From Deltaproteobacteria bacterium (lineage in GTDB: Bacteria > Myxococcota_A > Polyangia > JAAYKL01): a stretch of DNA of 64,000 nt. Location of the stretch: the NCBI GenBank assembly GCA_016935665.1, contig JAFGQN010000051.1, forward strand, positions 58,750 to 122,749, read 5' to 3'. A program made the translations under genes and the position numbers. The notes under the pieces are model-generated. The model did not search any database and had not been told where the DNA came from. It worked only from the letters and a program-made list of their open reading frames with translations. This document shows positions 35,155 to 44,739 of the stretch, in pieces. The stretch's first letter is position 1. Each line of letters opens with the position of its first letter.

Positions 35155-37875
35155 ATGGGACAGAGAAACGCCGGCGTCGTTCGCGTATGGAAAATGACCT
35201 TCTTTTGGATTGGAATGGGCCTGGTTTTTTGTATCGGCTGCAATAACCATTCGGACGCTGTAGTTGCATCTGTCAGTGATGACGTTCGGGTGGTGGAGGC
35301 CTCATTCGCAAAGGACGCAAGTCCAACCTTATTTCTGGATGATGAGAGTCACGAATCATTGCTGGCCGATTTTTTTCAGCGCCCCGACGCGTACGCCCTT
35401 GCAAACCGGTGCTGCAGTTCCTTTGGCAGGATGGACGAATGCTGGTGGCGGGATGCCATTGCGGATGGCGTTACTTGCCAAACAGATGCGGATTGTGTCT
35501 ATGATGTGGTGGGTGCCTGCGTTAAAGAGGAATATGGCCCGGGGAATCTGGGGGTGTGCCGCTGTCGGCCCGAGGTGATGACGGACTGCTTTGACCTGGC
35601 AAACGGCAAAGACGGAGTTTGTATTACAGATCCCGCCAATCCCGAATCGGGGATGTCTCTGTGCGGGCCATCGTTTTGCAATGGGTATTTCACCTGCAGC
35701 TGTGATGGCGGATGCGAGTGGTGGGATACAAATGACCGTTCAAATACGCCGCAGCAGGTGGCGCAGCGCGAAAGTGGGAGTACGGGCGCATCGGTGTATT
35801 GCTGTGAGGGAAATTATCCATGGGGAGGGAACGCCATTGTCACCTTTTACAGTGTAGACACGTGCATACCAGAGGGTTCGATGGCGTGTGTGACCGATGC
35901 CGAATGCGATGATGGGAATCCGTGTACCAGGGATATATGCACCATCTCCAACAGCTGCGCCTATTTGCCCATGGCAGACAATACGGTGTGTGGCGTTGAC
36001 ACCAATCCATCTGATTGTGTGGGCCCCGATGTGTGTGTGTCGGGAGTTTGTGAAAGAGGCTTGAATTATCTGCCCGAAGGAACGTGGTGCGGCGCAGGCG
36101 CAGATACCACACCCGATAACTGCATCGTTGGATTTCAGTGTGACAGGCAGGCGAATTGCCGGGAAACCTATGCTCACCCCGGGACCCCATGCGCCCTTGA
36201 TGAAGACGCGTTTCCCTCGTCCTGCTGGCAGGGAGTTTGCGGGTCCGTTTCAAAGCCGGGAAAGTTTTTCAAAATAGCCAATGACGTGTCAGATGGGGTC
36301 TGTCACGAAATTAAACGACGGTCACCGATGCACAGCAGTTGCGCCGGGGGCGGTTTCCTGGCGGGGGACATGGGGTCGTTTAGCAATGCCGAAACCGGCG
36401 TTTTGAGCATTAGCGGCGCCACCACGTGCGCCGGTGATGCCTCAACAGCGGCGGCGGCGGGGTGTGTGACGCCTTCGGGGATGTTTTTCGGCGCGGGCGC
36501 CAAAGATGTAGTGCATTCTTTCGGGTACACCACCACCAACGCAGTGCAGCATCAGCTGTATGGATTTGTGGTAACCCTGACCGCGGATTTTCAGGCGGTG
36601 TTGTACGCGCAAACAGACGAATGTACCGATGGTGCAGTTAAAGGCCACTCCTGTCAGTGGCATCCGGAACTGGGCAACGGTGGGCCACCGGCGCCCTATG
36701 AATATGCCGCCAATAATCAGGGCCGAGACTGGCAGGGAAATGACCAGCGGTGCAGCCTGGATGGCGCCACCGGTTATCAGTGGTGTCGGCGCTCCTTTGA
36801 ATGGACGTACCCCGAAGCGGTAACCAATTGCGGCCACAATTTGGATGGTGGACTCGTTTGCCATCGCACCGCACCCTATGTGGCACAAACATTTATCTAT
36901 CCCATCAATGATGAAAGCGCCACTCATCATCGGGTATACATTCACGTGGATGGCGCCACGGCTCCTGATGAAGGCAATTACACCCTCCACGTGGAACGTG
37001 TGAAATGGCAAAATGGTCAGTGCGAGCGCATGCTGGACGGCCCCCGGGTATACGATATTACGGATGTGTCCTCTGACCGTGTATATCTGGGAAATCTTAA
37101 AGGCGTGGCCAACAGCGACCACAGTACGGGCAGCAGTGCCTGCGGAGGATATGAGTGCGGGGCCTTTTGGGGCGGCAAAAATCGACGACACGGCATCCAG
37201 AAAGCCACGCCGTTCTGGCCCAATGCCGCGTACTTCAGGATTGCACCAAACAAAGATACTCAGTATTGCATTCAAACCGATCACGTGGATGTCCCCCACG
37301 CCGTGCATCCGGTGCTCGAAGTGCGAAAGCTCGACAATGTTCCCCTGAATAACCGCAACGATCTGTGCCAGGGACGCTGGAGTCCCGTGATGAATGCCGA
37401 TGCGGCAGAAGGTCCTTTAGGCATCCAGTTTGAGGCGCGGGCCAATGAGACATATCTGGTGCTGTTGTCCGAAAAACGTCCGGCCGCGGGGCCGTGCCAG
37501 GACCACTGCAACTATCGATTGATGGTCTACGAAGGCAAATGCCGTGCGCCGGATGTGTTGATGGTATCTCCATCGTCGATCACTTCTTTTCAAGACAGCT
37601 GTGTCCCCAACGGGTGTGAAGATGCACCGGTACGCTCCACCATTGATTTGACCGGGCATTTTTCAGGATGTGTTTTTGTGCCGGAAAATCCGGCGCTCCA
37701 CCTGGCGAGCTGGAACTGGCGGCCCGACCGTCTGGAATCCATTGCGGTAAACGGTACGCCACTGGCCAGTGGCGATTTGTGGCTGCCCGGGGAATTGCCC
37801 GTCACCTGCAACGACGGATGGTATCTGGATATTGTGTTCAATCATTTGTCATCTCACCTGGAAGTGAAACCATGA
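35155..37875 (+). CDS. Large Cys-rich lipoprotein, unit A copy 1
   Basis: A 906-residue lipoprotein (VFCIGC, Cys29). Residues about 75-240 form a module with CCSSFGRMDECWWRDA and CNGYFTCSCDGGCEWWD; 245-370 hold the Myxococcota-type repeats CDDGNPCTRDIC and DNTVCGVDTNPSDCVGPDVCVSG. The second half (400-906) is beta-rich with spaced Cys and resembles lectin-like or jelly-roll domains, without a family I can name. No SD linker. GGGGAC precedes the ATG. The stop overlaps the start of the next gene (ATGA at 37872), so translation is coupled. Paralogous to the gene at 39432. Confidence 0.85.
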   Translation: MGQRNAGVVRVWKMTFFWIGMGLVFCIGCNNHSDAVVASVSDDVRVVEASFAKDASPTLFLDDESHESLLADFFQRPDAYALANRCCSSFGRMDECWWRDAIADGVTCQTDADCVYDVVGACVKEEYGPGNLGVCRCRPEVMTDCFDLANGKDGVCITDPANPESGMSLCGPSFCNGYFTCSCDGGCEWWDTNDRSNTPQQVAQRESGSTGASVYCCEGNYPWGGNAIVTFYSVDTCIPEGSMACVTDAECDDGNPCTRDICTISNSCAYLPMADNTVCGVDTNPSDCVGPDVCVSGVCERGLNYLPEGTWCGAGADTTPDNCIVGFQCDRQANCRETYAHPGTPCALDEDAFPSSCWQGVCGSVSKPGKFFKIANDVSDGVCHEIKRRSPMHSSCAGGGFLAGDMGSFSNAETGVLSISGATTCAGDASTAAAAGCVTPSGMFFGAGAKDVVHSFGYTTTNAVQHQLYGFVVTLTADFQAVLYAQTDECTDGAVKGHSCQWHPELGNGGPPAPYEYAANNQGRDWQGNDQRCSLDGATGYQWCRRSFEWTYPEAVTNCGHNLDGGLVCHRTAPYVAQTFIYPINDESATHHRVYIHVDGATAPDEGNYTLHVERVKWQNGQCERMLDGPRVYDITDVSSDRVYLGNLKGVANSDHSTGSSACGGYECGAFWGGKNRRHGIQKATPFWPNAAYFRIAPNKDTQYCIQTDHVDVPHAVHPVLEVRKLDNVPLNNRNDLCQGRWSPVMNADAAEGPLGIQFEARANETYLVLLSEKRPAAGPCQDHCNYRLMVYEGKCRAPDVLMVSPSSITSFQDSCVPNGCEDAPVRSTIDLTGHFSGCVFVPENPALHLASWNWRPDRLESIAVNGTPLASGDLWLPGELPVTCNDGWYLDIVFNHLSSHLEVKP

Positions 37876-39248
37876 GTATATCGGCACAAATCAACTTTTG
37901 TCAGGGTTGGCTTCTCTTGTTCGCGCTGTCATTGCTTTTTGTGGCGTGTGCGCCCAAAGAGGGCGGCGTTCAATGCACTGTGGATGCGGATTGTGGCGCC
38001 GCTGCGTCGCGCTGGTGCCACAATGGCCAGTGTGTTAAAACAGAACAGCGAAAACGGGGCTCCGTTTTACCGCTGAGTTATCGTATGAAAGGACGCTTTG
38101 CCGTGCGCCCGGATTTGGTGAACGAGCTGCGCACTCAGGCTATTTTGGCAGTGGACGAAACCATGAATGACACGTCCCAATCCCGGGATTTTTCCGAGGT
38201 TCTGTGTACGTCTCATAATGAGTGCGATGACCATAATCCGTGTACGAGCGACTATTGCAATGCGTCCGTATCTCCCGCCCATTGCGATACCATGCCAAAG
38301 GCCGAGGGAAGTCTGTGTCAAAAAGGCGACCCCTGTTACGGCAGATCCACCTGCCGGCAGGGTCGATGTGTGGCGCAGACACCGCCCTGTGGCAGTGAGG
38401 TGATGGAAACTCAGTGCGCCCGATACGAACCCAGCTGTGATGCAGTCAATGACTTCATGTGTTCATATACGATGACATCCATTCGGGAAAATGAACCCTG
38501 TTATCAGGGCGATCCGTGTCAACAGGGCGTTTGTCAGCGCGGTGAATGTGTGGGGGCGGACAATCCGTGTGTTGGGCTGGGAAATGCCTGTACGGCGTAT
38601 TCGTGCAAACGAACCGGTGATGCAATTGATGATTATTCGTGTTTGCCCATCAGCGCGCCGGATGGACAGGAATGCCTGCTCAAATCCACCGAGACCCCTT
38701 GCCATGTGGGCAGTGAATCGCCCGATTTTATCAAGGGATACTGCGTAAGCAATGGAGACGGCTCTGAATGCATTGTTGGACCCAACCGAAAATGCTACGA
38801 CAGCAGCCATCCAAATATCTGTACCGCGCACGTATGCCGGATGAGCGATGGCAGTTGTGAGCCCCTGATGCCCCTTGACGTGTCTGTTCATGTGGCTTGT
38901 GGCGAAACGGTGGTGCTGGAGGCGGCGGATTTCATCACGCGGGATTATTATCACTATGGGGATGGTCCCTGCGCCGCCTTTGATGTGCGCGGCCGGGAAG
39001 TGGCGCTGACAGTGGCGTTGAGCGCTCCTGCCGCAGTGGATATTGAGGTGAGGGACGAAGGCGGACAGGATATTTCGCTGCATCATCTGGCCAATATGTG
39101 TGATCCGCAAAGCTGTATTTCGAATGCCTACGACGAATTACAAATACCTTACATGACGCCTTCGGATGCGGTTCTGGTGGAAGCCGGCATTGGGAATCCA
39201 CCGGCGCGCATTGAAATCGCGGTGCGATGCAGAAAGACGTCAATATAG
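37872..39248 (+). CDS. Cys-rich lipoprotein, unit B copy 1
   Basis: A 458-residue lipoprotein (LFVAC, Cys26) whose ATG overlaps the stop of the preceding gene as ATGA; the longer in-frame start at 37668 is inside that gene and rejected. N-terminal CTVDADCG...CHNGQCV, then repeats such as CTSHNECDDHNPCTSDYC and CYQGDPCQQGVCQRGECVG, and a C-terminal beta domain (about 370-458). It is the partner of unit A and resembles unit B copy 2, which stops before the C-terminal domain. Exported, disulfide-rich, function unknown. Confidence 0.85.
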   Translation: MSISAQINFCQGWLLLFALSLLFVACAPKEGGVQCTVDADCGAAASRWCHNGQCVKTEQRKRGSVLPLSYRMKGRFAVRPDLVNELRTQAILAVDETMNDTSQSRDFSEVLCTSHNECDDHNPCTSDYCNASVSPAHCDTMPKAEGSLCQKGDPCYGRSTCRQGRCVAQTPPCGSEVMETQCARYEPSCDAVNDFMCSYTMTSIRENEPCYQGDPCQQGVCQRGECVGADNPCVGLGNACTAYSCKRTGDAIDDYSCLPISAPDGQECLLKSTETPCHVGSESPDFIKGYCVSNGDGSECIVGPNRKCYDSSHPNICTAHVCRMSDGSCEPLMPLDVSVHVACGETVVLEAADFITRDYYHYGDGPCAAFDVRGREVALTVALSAPAAVDIEVRDEGGQDISLHHLANMCDPQSCISNAYDELQIPYMTPSDAVLVEAGIGNPPARIEIAVRCRKTSI

Positions 39249-39257
39249 CTGCAATTT

Positions 39258-39308
39258 AACCTCAAAAACCGATATGTTCCGATTGGGTTAAAATATTTTT
39301 TTAAAAAT
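39258..39308 (+). terminator. Possible terminator after unit B copy 1
   Basis: AACC(T)CAA at 39258-39265 can pair with TTGGGTT at 39283-39289 (one bulged base, 17-base loop), followed by AAAATATTTTTTT. It is weak because of the long loop. Confidence 0.35.
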
Positions 39309-39328
39309 GGATTTTTGTGGACGATATT

Positions 39329-39357
39329 CTGACATTCCGTAGTCGAGTATGTATAAT
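39329..39357 (+). promoter_or_regulatory. Sigma70-type promoter for unit A copy 2
   Basis: CTGACA (39329-39334), 17-base spacer, TATAAT (39352-39357), 74 bases before the start codon at 39432. The second A/B unit therefore has its own promoter. Confidence 0.6.
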
Positions 39358-39431
39358 GATATGTTAACCGGAGCTATTTCTTTGGCGGGAGTCCCAAAGA
39401 ATGTTTTTGGCAATCAAATTAAGAGGTTTCC

Positions 39432-42332
39432 ATGCAGCACTTAAGTAAAACAGCAACTCACACCGGCGTTGTGGCGCTGCCATTGCTGGCGGGTGTGTTG
39501 TGGATAATGGGATGTCAGGAGTTGAACCAGAGTCCTGATACGACTGGCGCACGTGTCGACAGCGATGTGGTGTGGTCACAGACCACTGGCGGGATGAGAG
39601 TGCCAGAGGGAGAACAGGCGTCGGTGGGGGCGGAGTTGAGCCGTGTTCTTTCCGGCGCAGCGTTTAAACCGGCGGTGGAGGAGTGCTGCACCAATGTGGG
39701 CAAGAAGGATGAATGCTGGTGGGAGGATGCCGTTCATGACGGGGTGACCTGCATGGCGGATAAGGATTGCCCCTCTAAAAACTGCATTAAAAATCTGATT
39801 CGTCCGGGGGTTACGGATACCTCGGGAGAATCGTTGGGATTGTGCGCCTGTAACGCCACCGGCGCCAATCTGTGCAATGACGAATTGTACGGTATGAGTG
39901 GGATATGCATGTTCAGCCCGGATGATCCGGCGGATACGGATACCAGCGGCAGCGGGCAGTTCGTATGTGGCCCGTCGTTTTGCAATGGATACCTCAAGTG
40001 CAGCTGTTTTGGTGGATGTGAATGGTGGTATCAGACGACGGATACCGACAAACTCGATTGGACGCCCAACGACGTGGCTGCGGAACAGGGCGACGGCGTG
40101 TTGTGCTGTGAGGGCAATTATCCCATTGGCGGCCGTTCGGACGGCGGCGTGTTTAAAATCGTAACGTATTACGGCGAGGGGAGCTGCAATCCCGAGGTAT
40201 CGGTACAGTGCATTAATGATGCGGAGTGCAACGACAACAGTCCGTGCACCATCGACGTTTGCAATTCCACCACCAACCTTTGCGAATATATCGATGCGGC
40301 AGATGGCGTGGTCTGCAGCGTGGATAGCGACACTACCGACTGTTACGGTCCGTGGGAGTGCGTGGGGGGCTTTTGTGTGCATGTCAATCCCCCTTACGCG
40401 GACAGCGATCCCTGTGGCGAGCCGGATACAGACCCCAATGATTGTGTCGATGGCCATTTTTGCATGAGCGCTGTATGTCTGCCGGATAACAGAGCCGTGG
40501 GCGACCAATGCAATACAGGGCTGGATACCGATACCAACAATTGTCTCGATGGATTTGAATGTGATGCATCCCAGCAGTGTATTCAAGTCAATACCCCGGC
40601 GGCGACGCCCTGTTTTTTGGACACCGATGACTATCCGCCCAACTGCTGGTATGGCGCCTATTGCGGAAAGCTGGATACGGATACCACGGTTTTGCCGCCG
40701 AATCCCGGTACGCCCAATACGGGCGCGTGCATGGAAGTGAAACGGCTGTCCGCCACCAACGAGGACTGCAACAGCGCCGAAGCACTGGCCGATTTTACGG
40801 GCAGTGTGGCCCAATCGGTGACGGTAACCGGATCTACTGTATGCGCTGTGAATAACTATCAGTCTGCCGGCAACAATTGTCTCGAATCCATCAACAGTGC
40901 GGTTCAACTGGGCGCCAATGCAGGTGATGTGGTATATTCCTTCACCTATACGCCGGACCCTGCAGCCACCAGCCTTTATGCGTTCCTGGTCACTGTGGAC
41001 GCGGATTTTGACGTGACTGTCTATGCCAAAGGCAACGACTGCAGCGATACAACTGCGGATAATCCATGCATGCGCCATCCCGGTCCCACACAGGACTTTG
41101 AAGGATTTGGCTGGGAGTATTCGGTGAATTACACGGGTGAGAACTGGAGCGGTGATACACAGCAATGCGCTGCGGGCAATTACGAATGGTGCAGTCGAGA
41201 CGCGGGTGCATGGAGCTATCCAAAGAGTCCCACCATGTATCAGTTTGATAATAGCGGTGGCATTACTCCAGCGCCGGTATCGTCGCCATATAAAGCACAA
41301 ACCGTGATTTTTCCGGTCAACGACGGCACTGTCACCCCTCAAACGTATCATGTGATTGTGGACGGCGCCGACGATGGCGCTGGAGGGGGAACCCGTGGCA
41401 ATTTTTCTTTAACGGTCAAAGGTCAACTGTGGAACAATGGTCAGTGTGAGCGGGTGTTTGATGATCCCCGGGTGTACGACGCCACGCGGTTTGGCACCTA
41501 CAACGGTAATATCACCGACTTCGCCAACAGCACTCACGATACCACCACCATTAGCTGCGCAGGCTATGCGTGCGGCGACTTCTTTGACGGCGTCACCGCC
41601 ATTCATGATCCCGTCACCGCCAATGCGCTCTGGCCCGCTCAGGCGTTTTTCAAGTTGCGACCATCTGCAAAGACCACCTACTGTCTCAGCACTGTGGCGC
41701 CGCCGTCCAATGCATTGACCAACCCGGTCATCGAAGTGCGCACTGTTCCTACCACTCCGGTGTCGGCACAGCACGATTTGTGCAGCACCGAATATGCAGT
41801 GACCGCTGCCGACAGCGGCTCTACGGGAATTAAGCTGGATGCCCAGGCCAATGTGACATATCTGGTGCTGATATCCGACGCCATGGGTTCGACCGTGCCC
41901 TGCAGCGGCAACTGCAATTACAGCCTGCGGGTGGAGGATGCGTCGGTGACTGGGACTGTTTGTGATGCGCCGCTCCCCGTCGGTGGCTGCACGCTGGCCA
42001 CGGCCAACGAACTGGGACCTGTTTCCGGCGTATTGAAGGGTCCCTATGCCGGCGATGCCTGTTTAAAGATTTCGTCTTACTCTCCAACCACCAGCCCATG
42101 GGATGGGACCATTAAACTTCAGCGATTCATTTCAGCCAGTGCCACCGATGGGGGCGGTTCAACGGAGCTGTCGTTCACCTGGACCAATGGGACAGTTAGC
42201 GAGCAGCCGGAATCCTTCCCAGCCTATAACACGGACTGCAGTTTTGTTCTTAACGACAAAACCCAGTCTGTACTGATTGATATTGGCGGAGCTCATTCAG
42301 ATTCTTTCTGGTTTGATTATTTTTGGAACTAG
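39432..42332 (+). CDS. Large Cys-rich lipoprotein, unit A copy 2
   Basis: A 966-residue lipoprotein (LWIMGC, Cys28) paralogous to the gene at 35155. Shared landmarks in order: CCTNVGKKDECWWEDAVHDGVTC, CNGYLKCSCFGGCEWWY, CCEGNYPIGG, NDNSPCTIDVC, CFLDTDDYPPNCWYGAYCG, GDVVYSFTYT, WNNGQCERVFDDPRVYDAT and CSGNCNYSLRVED. All have a matching segment in copy 1, mostly at moderate identity. It has an extra C-terminal jelly-roll-like end. AAGAGG precedes the ATG. Extracellular by inference; it may bind sugars, but no binding residues can be shown. Confidence 0.86.
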   Translation: MQHLSKTATHTGVVALPLLAGVLWIMGCQELNQSPDTTGARVDSDVVWSQTTGGMRVPEGEQASVGAELSRVLSGAAFKPAVEECCTNVGKKDECWWEDAVHDGVTCMADKDCPSKNCIKNLIRPGVTDTSGESLGLCACNATGANLCNDELYGMSGICMFSPDDPADTDTSGSGQFVCGPSFCNGYLKCSCFGGCEWWYQTTDTDKLDWTPNDVAAEQGDGVLCCEGNYPIGGRSDGGVFKIVTYYGEGSCNPEVSVQCINDAECNDNSPCTIDVCNSTTNLCEYIDAADGVVCSVDSDTTDCYGPWECVGGFCVHVNPPYADSDPCGEPDTDPNDCVDGHFCMSAVCLPDNRAVGDQCNTGLDTDTNNCLDGFECDASQQCIQVNTPAATPCFLDTDDYPPNCWYGAYCGKLDTDTTVLPPNPGTPNTGACMEVKRLSATNEDCNSAEALADFTGSVAQSVTVTGSTVCAVNNYQSAGNNCLESINSAVQLGANAGDVVYSFTYTPDPAATSLYAFLVTVDADFDVTVYAKGNDCSDTTADNPCMRHPGPTQDFEGFGWEYSVNYTGENWSGDTQQCAAGNYEWCSRDAGAWSYPKSPTMYQFDNSGGITPAPVSSPYKAQTVIFPVNDGTVTPQTYHVIVDGADDGAGGGTRGNFSLTVKGQLWNNGQCERVFDDPRVYDATRFGTYNGNITDFANSTHDTTTISCAGYACGDFFDGVTAIHDPVTANALWPAQAFFKLRPSAKTTYCLSTVAPPSNALTNPVIEVRTVPTTPVSAQHDLCSTEYAVTAADSGSTGIKLDAQANVTYLVLISDAMGSTVPCSGNCNYSLRVEDASVTGTVCDAPLPVGGCTLATANELGPVSGVLKGPYAGDACLKISSYSPTTSPWDGTIKLQRFISASATDGGGSTELSFTWTNGTVSEQPESFPAYNTDCSFVLNDKTQSVLIDIGGAHSDSFWFDYFWN

Positions 42333-42352
42333 CTGAAATGATGGAGAACAGA

Positions 42353-43159
42353 ATGATAATTAAACAATACAGATTACGAAATTCAATTGGTCTGCCATCG
42401 TTGAGCATTCTTGCGCGTGGTGCAGCGTTGTCACTCCTCGCTTTGTCACTGATGACCGTGGCGGTGGCCTGTGACGATGACAATAAAAAATCGGGCTGCA
42501 AAGTTAAAGCGGATTGTGGGGACGGGATGATGTGCCTGAACAGCAAATGCATTCCGCTTTCGGATACCGCATCAACGGATACAACCGGCGATACAGGGTC
42601 CGACTCACTGGTGGATGGTTCAGATTCCAATACCGCAGATTCCGCAGATACGGGTACTGACACTGCATCACTGGGCTGTCACGCCAACTCGGAATGCGAT
42701 GACGGCAATCCCTGTACCGCCGATTTCTGCAATTTAACGGTCTCTTCCCCCGGCGTCTGTGACACCGATGGTTATGCGGACGACAAAAGCTGTGACGACA
42801 GTGATCCCTGTAACGGCAACGATGTGTGCAAAAGCGCGGTGTGCGTTCACCAAAGTCCGCCGTGTCAGGATATTCCCGATGACAGCGGATGCGGTACCCG
42901 GGTGGCCACCTGCGTTGCCGGTGCGGCCGGACCCACTTGTCAGTATGTCCTGCAGGTGGCGGCCGATGGTGTGACGTGTATGGATGGGACACCGTGCGCG
43001 CAGGGAACCTGTGCTTCGGGGGTGTGCACGGGTGCGCAGAATGTCTGCGGGGTGTCCGACGGATGTACCTATTATACATGCCGGGCCACGGGAACCACCA
43101 TCGATGCGTATGAATGCAGCTCCGTAACCAACGATACCGATTCGGCCTGCACAAAGTAA
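42353..43159 (+). CDS. Cys-rich lipoprotein, unit B copy 2
   Basis: A 268-residue lipoprotein (VAVAC, lipid Cys40) following unit A copy 2; the ATG at 42353 has GGAG six bases upstream, while earlier in-frame starts (42338, 42341) overlap poorer sites. CKVKADCGDGMMCLNSKC is followed by a Thr/Ser/Asp-rich linker (TASTDTTGDTGSDS region) and repeats CDDGNPCTADFC, CDDSDPCNGNDVCKSAVC and CAQGTCASGVC. It is shorter than copy 1 because the C-terminal beta domain is missing. Ends four bases before the convergent gene. Confidence 0.82.
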   Translation: MIIKQYRLRNSIGLPSLSILARGAALSLLALSLMTVAVACDDDNKKSGCKVKADCGDGMMCLNSKCIPLSDTASTDTTGDTGSDSLVDGSDSNTADSADTGTDTASLGCHANSECDDGNPCTADFCNLTVSSPGVCDTDGYADDKSCDDSDPCNGNDVCKSAVCVHQSPPCQDIPDDSGCGTRVATCVAGAAGPTCQYVLQVAADGVTCMDGTPCAQGTCASGVCTGAQNVCGVSDGCTYYTCRATGTTIDAYECSSVTNDTDSACTK

Positions 43160-43163
43160 ATTC

Positions 43164-44615
43164 TTAGTAGGAACAAACCCTGATGATCTCCCAACTGGAA
43201 CTGGACGCATTCTGAACGCCCAGTGTCAGCTGTTGTCGCCAGCGGTTGTAATCGAACAGAGCGATTCCTTCGAGTGTGGATTTTGGCAGGGGAAGTGGTG
43301 GGAACAGAATCCGTTGACCGTGCGATTCGTAAATGATGAAGTTAATAAAGTTGTCCGGTGTATCGTAGTTCTTCGAAAAGAGCATGAGTTCTCTATCGGG
43401 TAGCTGACGGGTGCTTTGCAGGAGTCCGCCAATACTTTTAGAGGAGCCTGTGAACTGTGCAGACAGGGAAATAAATCCATCGGCGCCATATTTGGCAACG
43501 AAGAACGAGGACAGCCATATGGGGGGGTCGCTGTCCAGCTCGAGTATGTCGGGCGAAGATACATAAACGCCCTCCCCCGTATCTGGTAAAAGCAGGTCAC
43601 CGATCTGGTTGGATGCCAGCATCACATCCCCATCGACGGTCATTGTGAGTTCGGGAAGACGCGGATCGTTGATTTCGATAGCGGTATTGGAGTTCAGTCC
43701 CAACGGTGCCGCCGGCAGCGTTTGCTCCCACGCGATGGAACCATCGGGTTGGAAATACTGCAGCTCTAATTGCCATTCCGATGAATCCACGTCTAAAATG
43801 CTCAGCATTGCCATGCGGCCGTCACCCCTTAAATCGAAATCGACGGGGTACGCGTTTTCGGTGAGTACACGATGGCTTTTGAGGACACCGTTGTAATCGT
43901 ATAAAGCGAGGTCGGCGTTCAAGCGGTCAGTCCCGTTGGAAGTCACAACAAACTCATTGCCTGCGGCATCTGTCAACGTTACCGCATCGAAGAACGTTTC
44001 CACCACTGCAATGCGGTCTTCCAGAATGCGGCTTTGCACCACATGCCATCTCTTCTGGAGCGCAGCATCGGCCGGCACGGGTTGTGGCAGCGTCCATTCG
44101 ATGTTTCCTGCGGCATCCAGTTTTATCAAACGGTCATCAGACGCATCAGATGTGAGCATTTCCAGCAGTGCGCCTTCGTCTGCAATAATATGTGCTCCGG
44201 TAATGGCGCTTTGTGGGGTCCGTGTCCATTGCAACCGAGCCTGCGAATCGTACCTGGCGACAAAATGCCGCGAATCGTTGAGTTGAAGTGCTTTGGTCAC
44301 TCCGTTTTGACTGTCAAGCACAATACTGTCCACATTCGGCTGGGTCATTCCGGTGACCAGAACGCTTCCGTCAGGGTATGCGCTGATGCTGGTCAGCTGC
44401 AAATCCAAAAGCATTGCGTCATCGGCTATTGCGGTCTGATTGTTCACCGTCCCCGGCGCCAATCCAATTCGCGTTCGCCAGCACTCGTGCGGTTTTTCGT
44501 CGGGGCTGTCTTCGTTGCTGTTGCCCACCAACACGCCCACCGTGCAGGCTGTCACCATCCAGCACAATATACCCCCAATACAGAACATCCCCATGCCTGC
44601 TCGTCGTTGTATCAT
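43164..44615 (-). CDS. Lipoprotein with beta-propeller-like repeats
   Basis: A 483-residue lipoprotein (MVTAC, Cys24). The body contains repeated 'A-x-G-x-x-x-W' and 'x-x-x-W-x-x-x-L-P' elements, for example KLDAAGNIEWTLPQP, YFQPDGSIAWEQTLP and ARYDSQARLQWTR. These are the blades of beta-propeller/SBBP-like lipoproteins common in Myxococcota. GGAGAAAATTAA precedes the ATG. Exported, anchored to a membrane; binding partner unknown. It converges with the A/B unit. Confidence 0.75.
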   Translation of the reverse strand: MIQRRAGMGMFCIGGILCWMVTACTVGVLVGNSNEDSPDEKPHECWRTRIGLAPGTVNNQTAIADDAMLLDLQLTSISAYPDGSVLVTGMTQPNVDSIVLDSQNGVTKALQLNDSRHFVARYDSQARLQWTRTPQSAITGAHIIADEGALLEMLTSDASDDRLIKLDAAGNIEWTLPQPVPADAALQKRWHVVQSRILEDRIAVVETFFDAVTLTDAAGNEFVVTSNGTDRLNADLALYDYNGVLKSHRVLTENAYPVDFDLRGDGRMAMLSILDVDSSEWQLELQYFQPDGSIAWEQTLPAAPLGLNSNTAIEINDPRLPELTMTVDGDVMLASNQIGDLLLPDTGEGVYVSSPDILELDSDPPIWLSSFFVAKYGADGFISLSAQFTGSSKSIGGLLQSTRQLPDRELMLFSKNYDTPDNFINFIIYESHGQRILFPPLPLPKSTLEGIALFDYNRWRQQLTLGVQNASSSSWEIIRVCSY

Positions 44616-44739
44616 TTAATTTTCTCCAGAATCATTGACTCAATCGAAGCCGCGTATTCTAAATTATCATGATCTCGGCGCAAATAACGAAGGGAACCAA
44701 TTCGTCCTCAGAGACATAAGCGCATTTGGGATAGTGATG

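Noticed and set aside
36442..37308. Minus-strand frame of 288 codons inside unit A copy 1
   Set aside because: Shadow of the Cys-rich gene; no ribosome site, His/Ile-rich random composition.
39576..41351. Minus-strand frame of 591 codons inside unit A copy 2
   Set aside because: Long only because of codon bias on the coding strand; no recognisable family, rich in Ala/Arg/Ile repeats typical of shadows.
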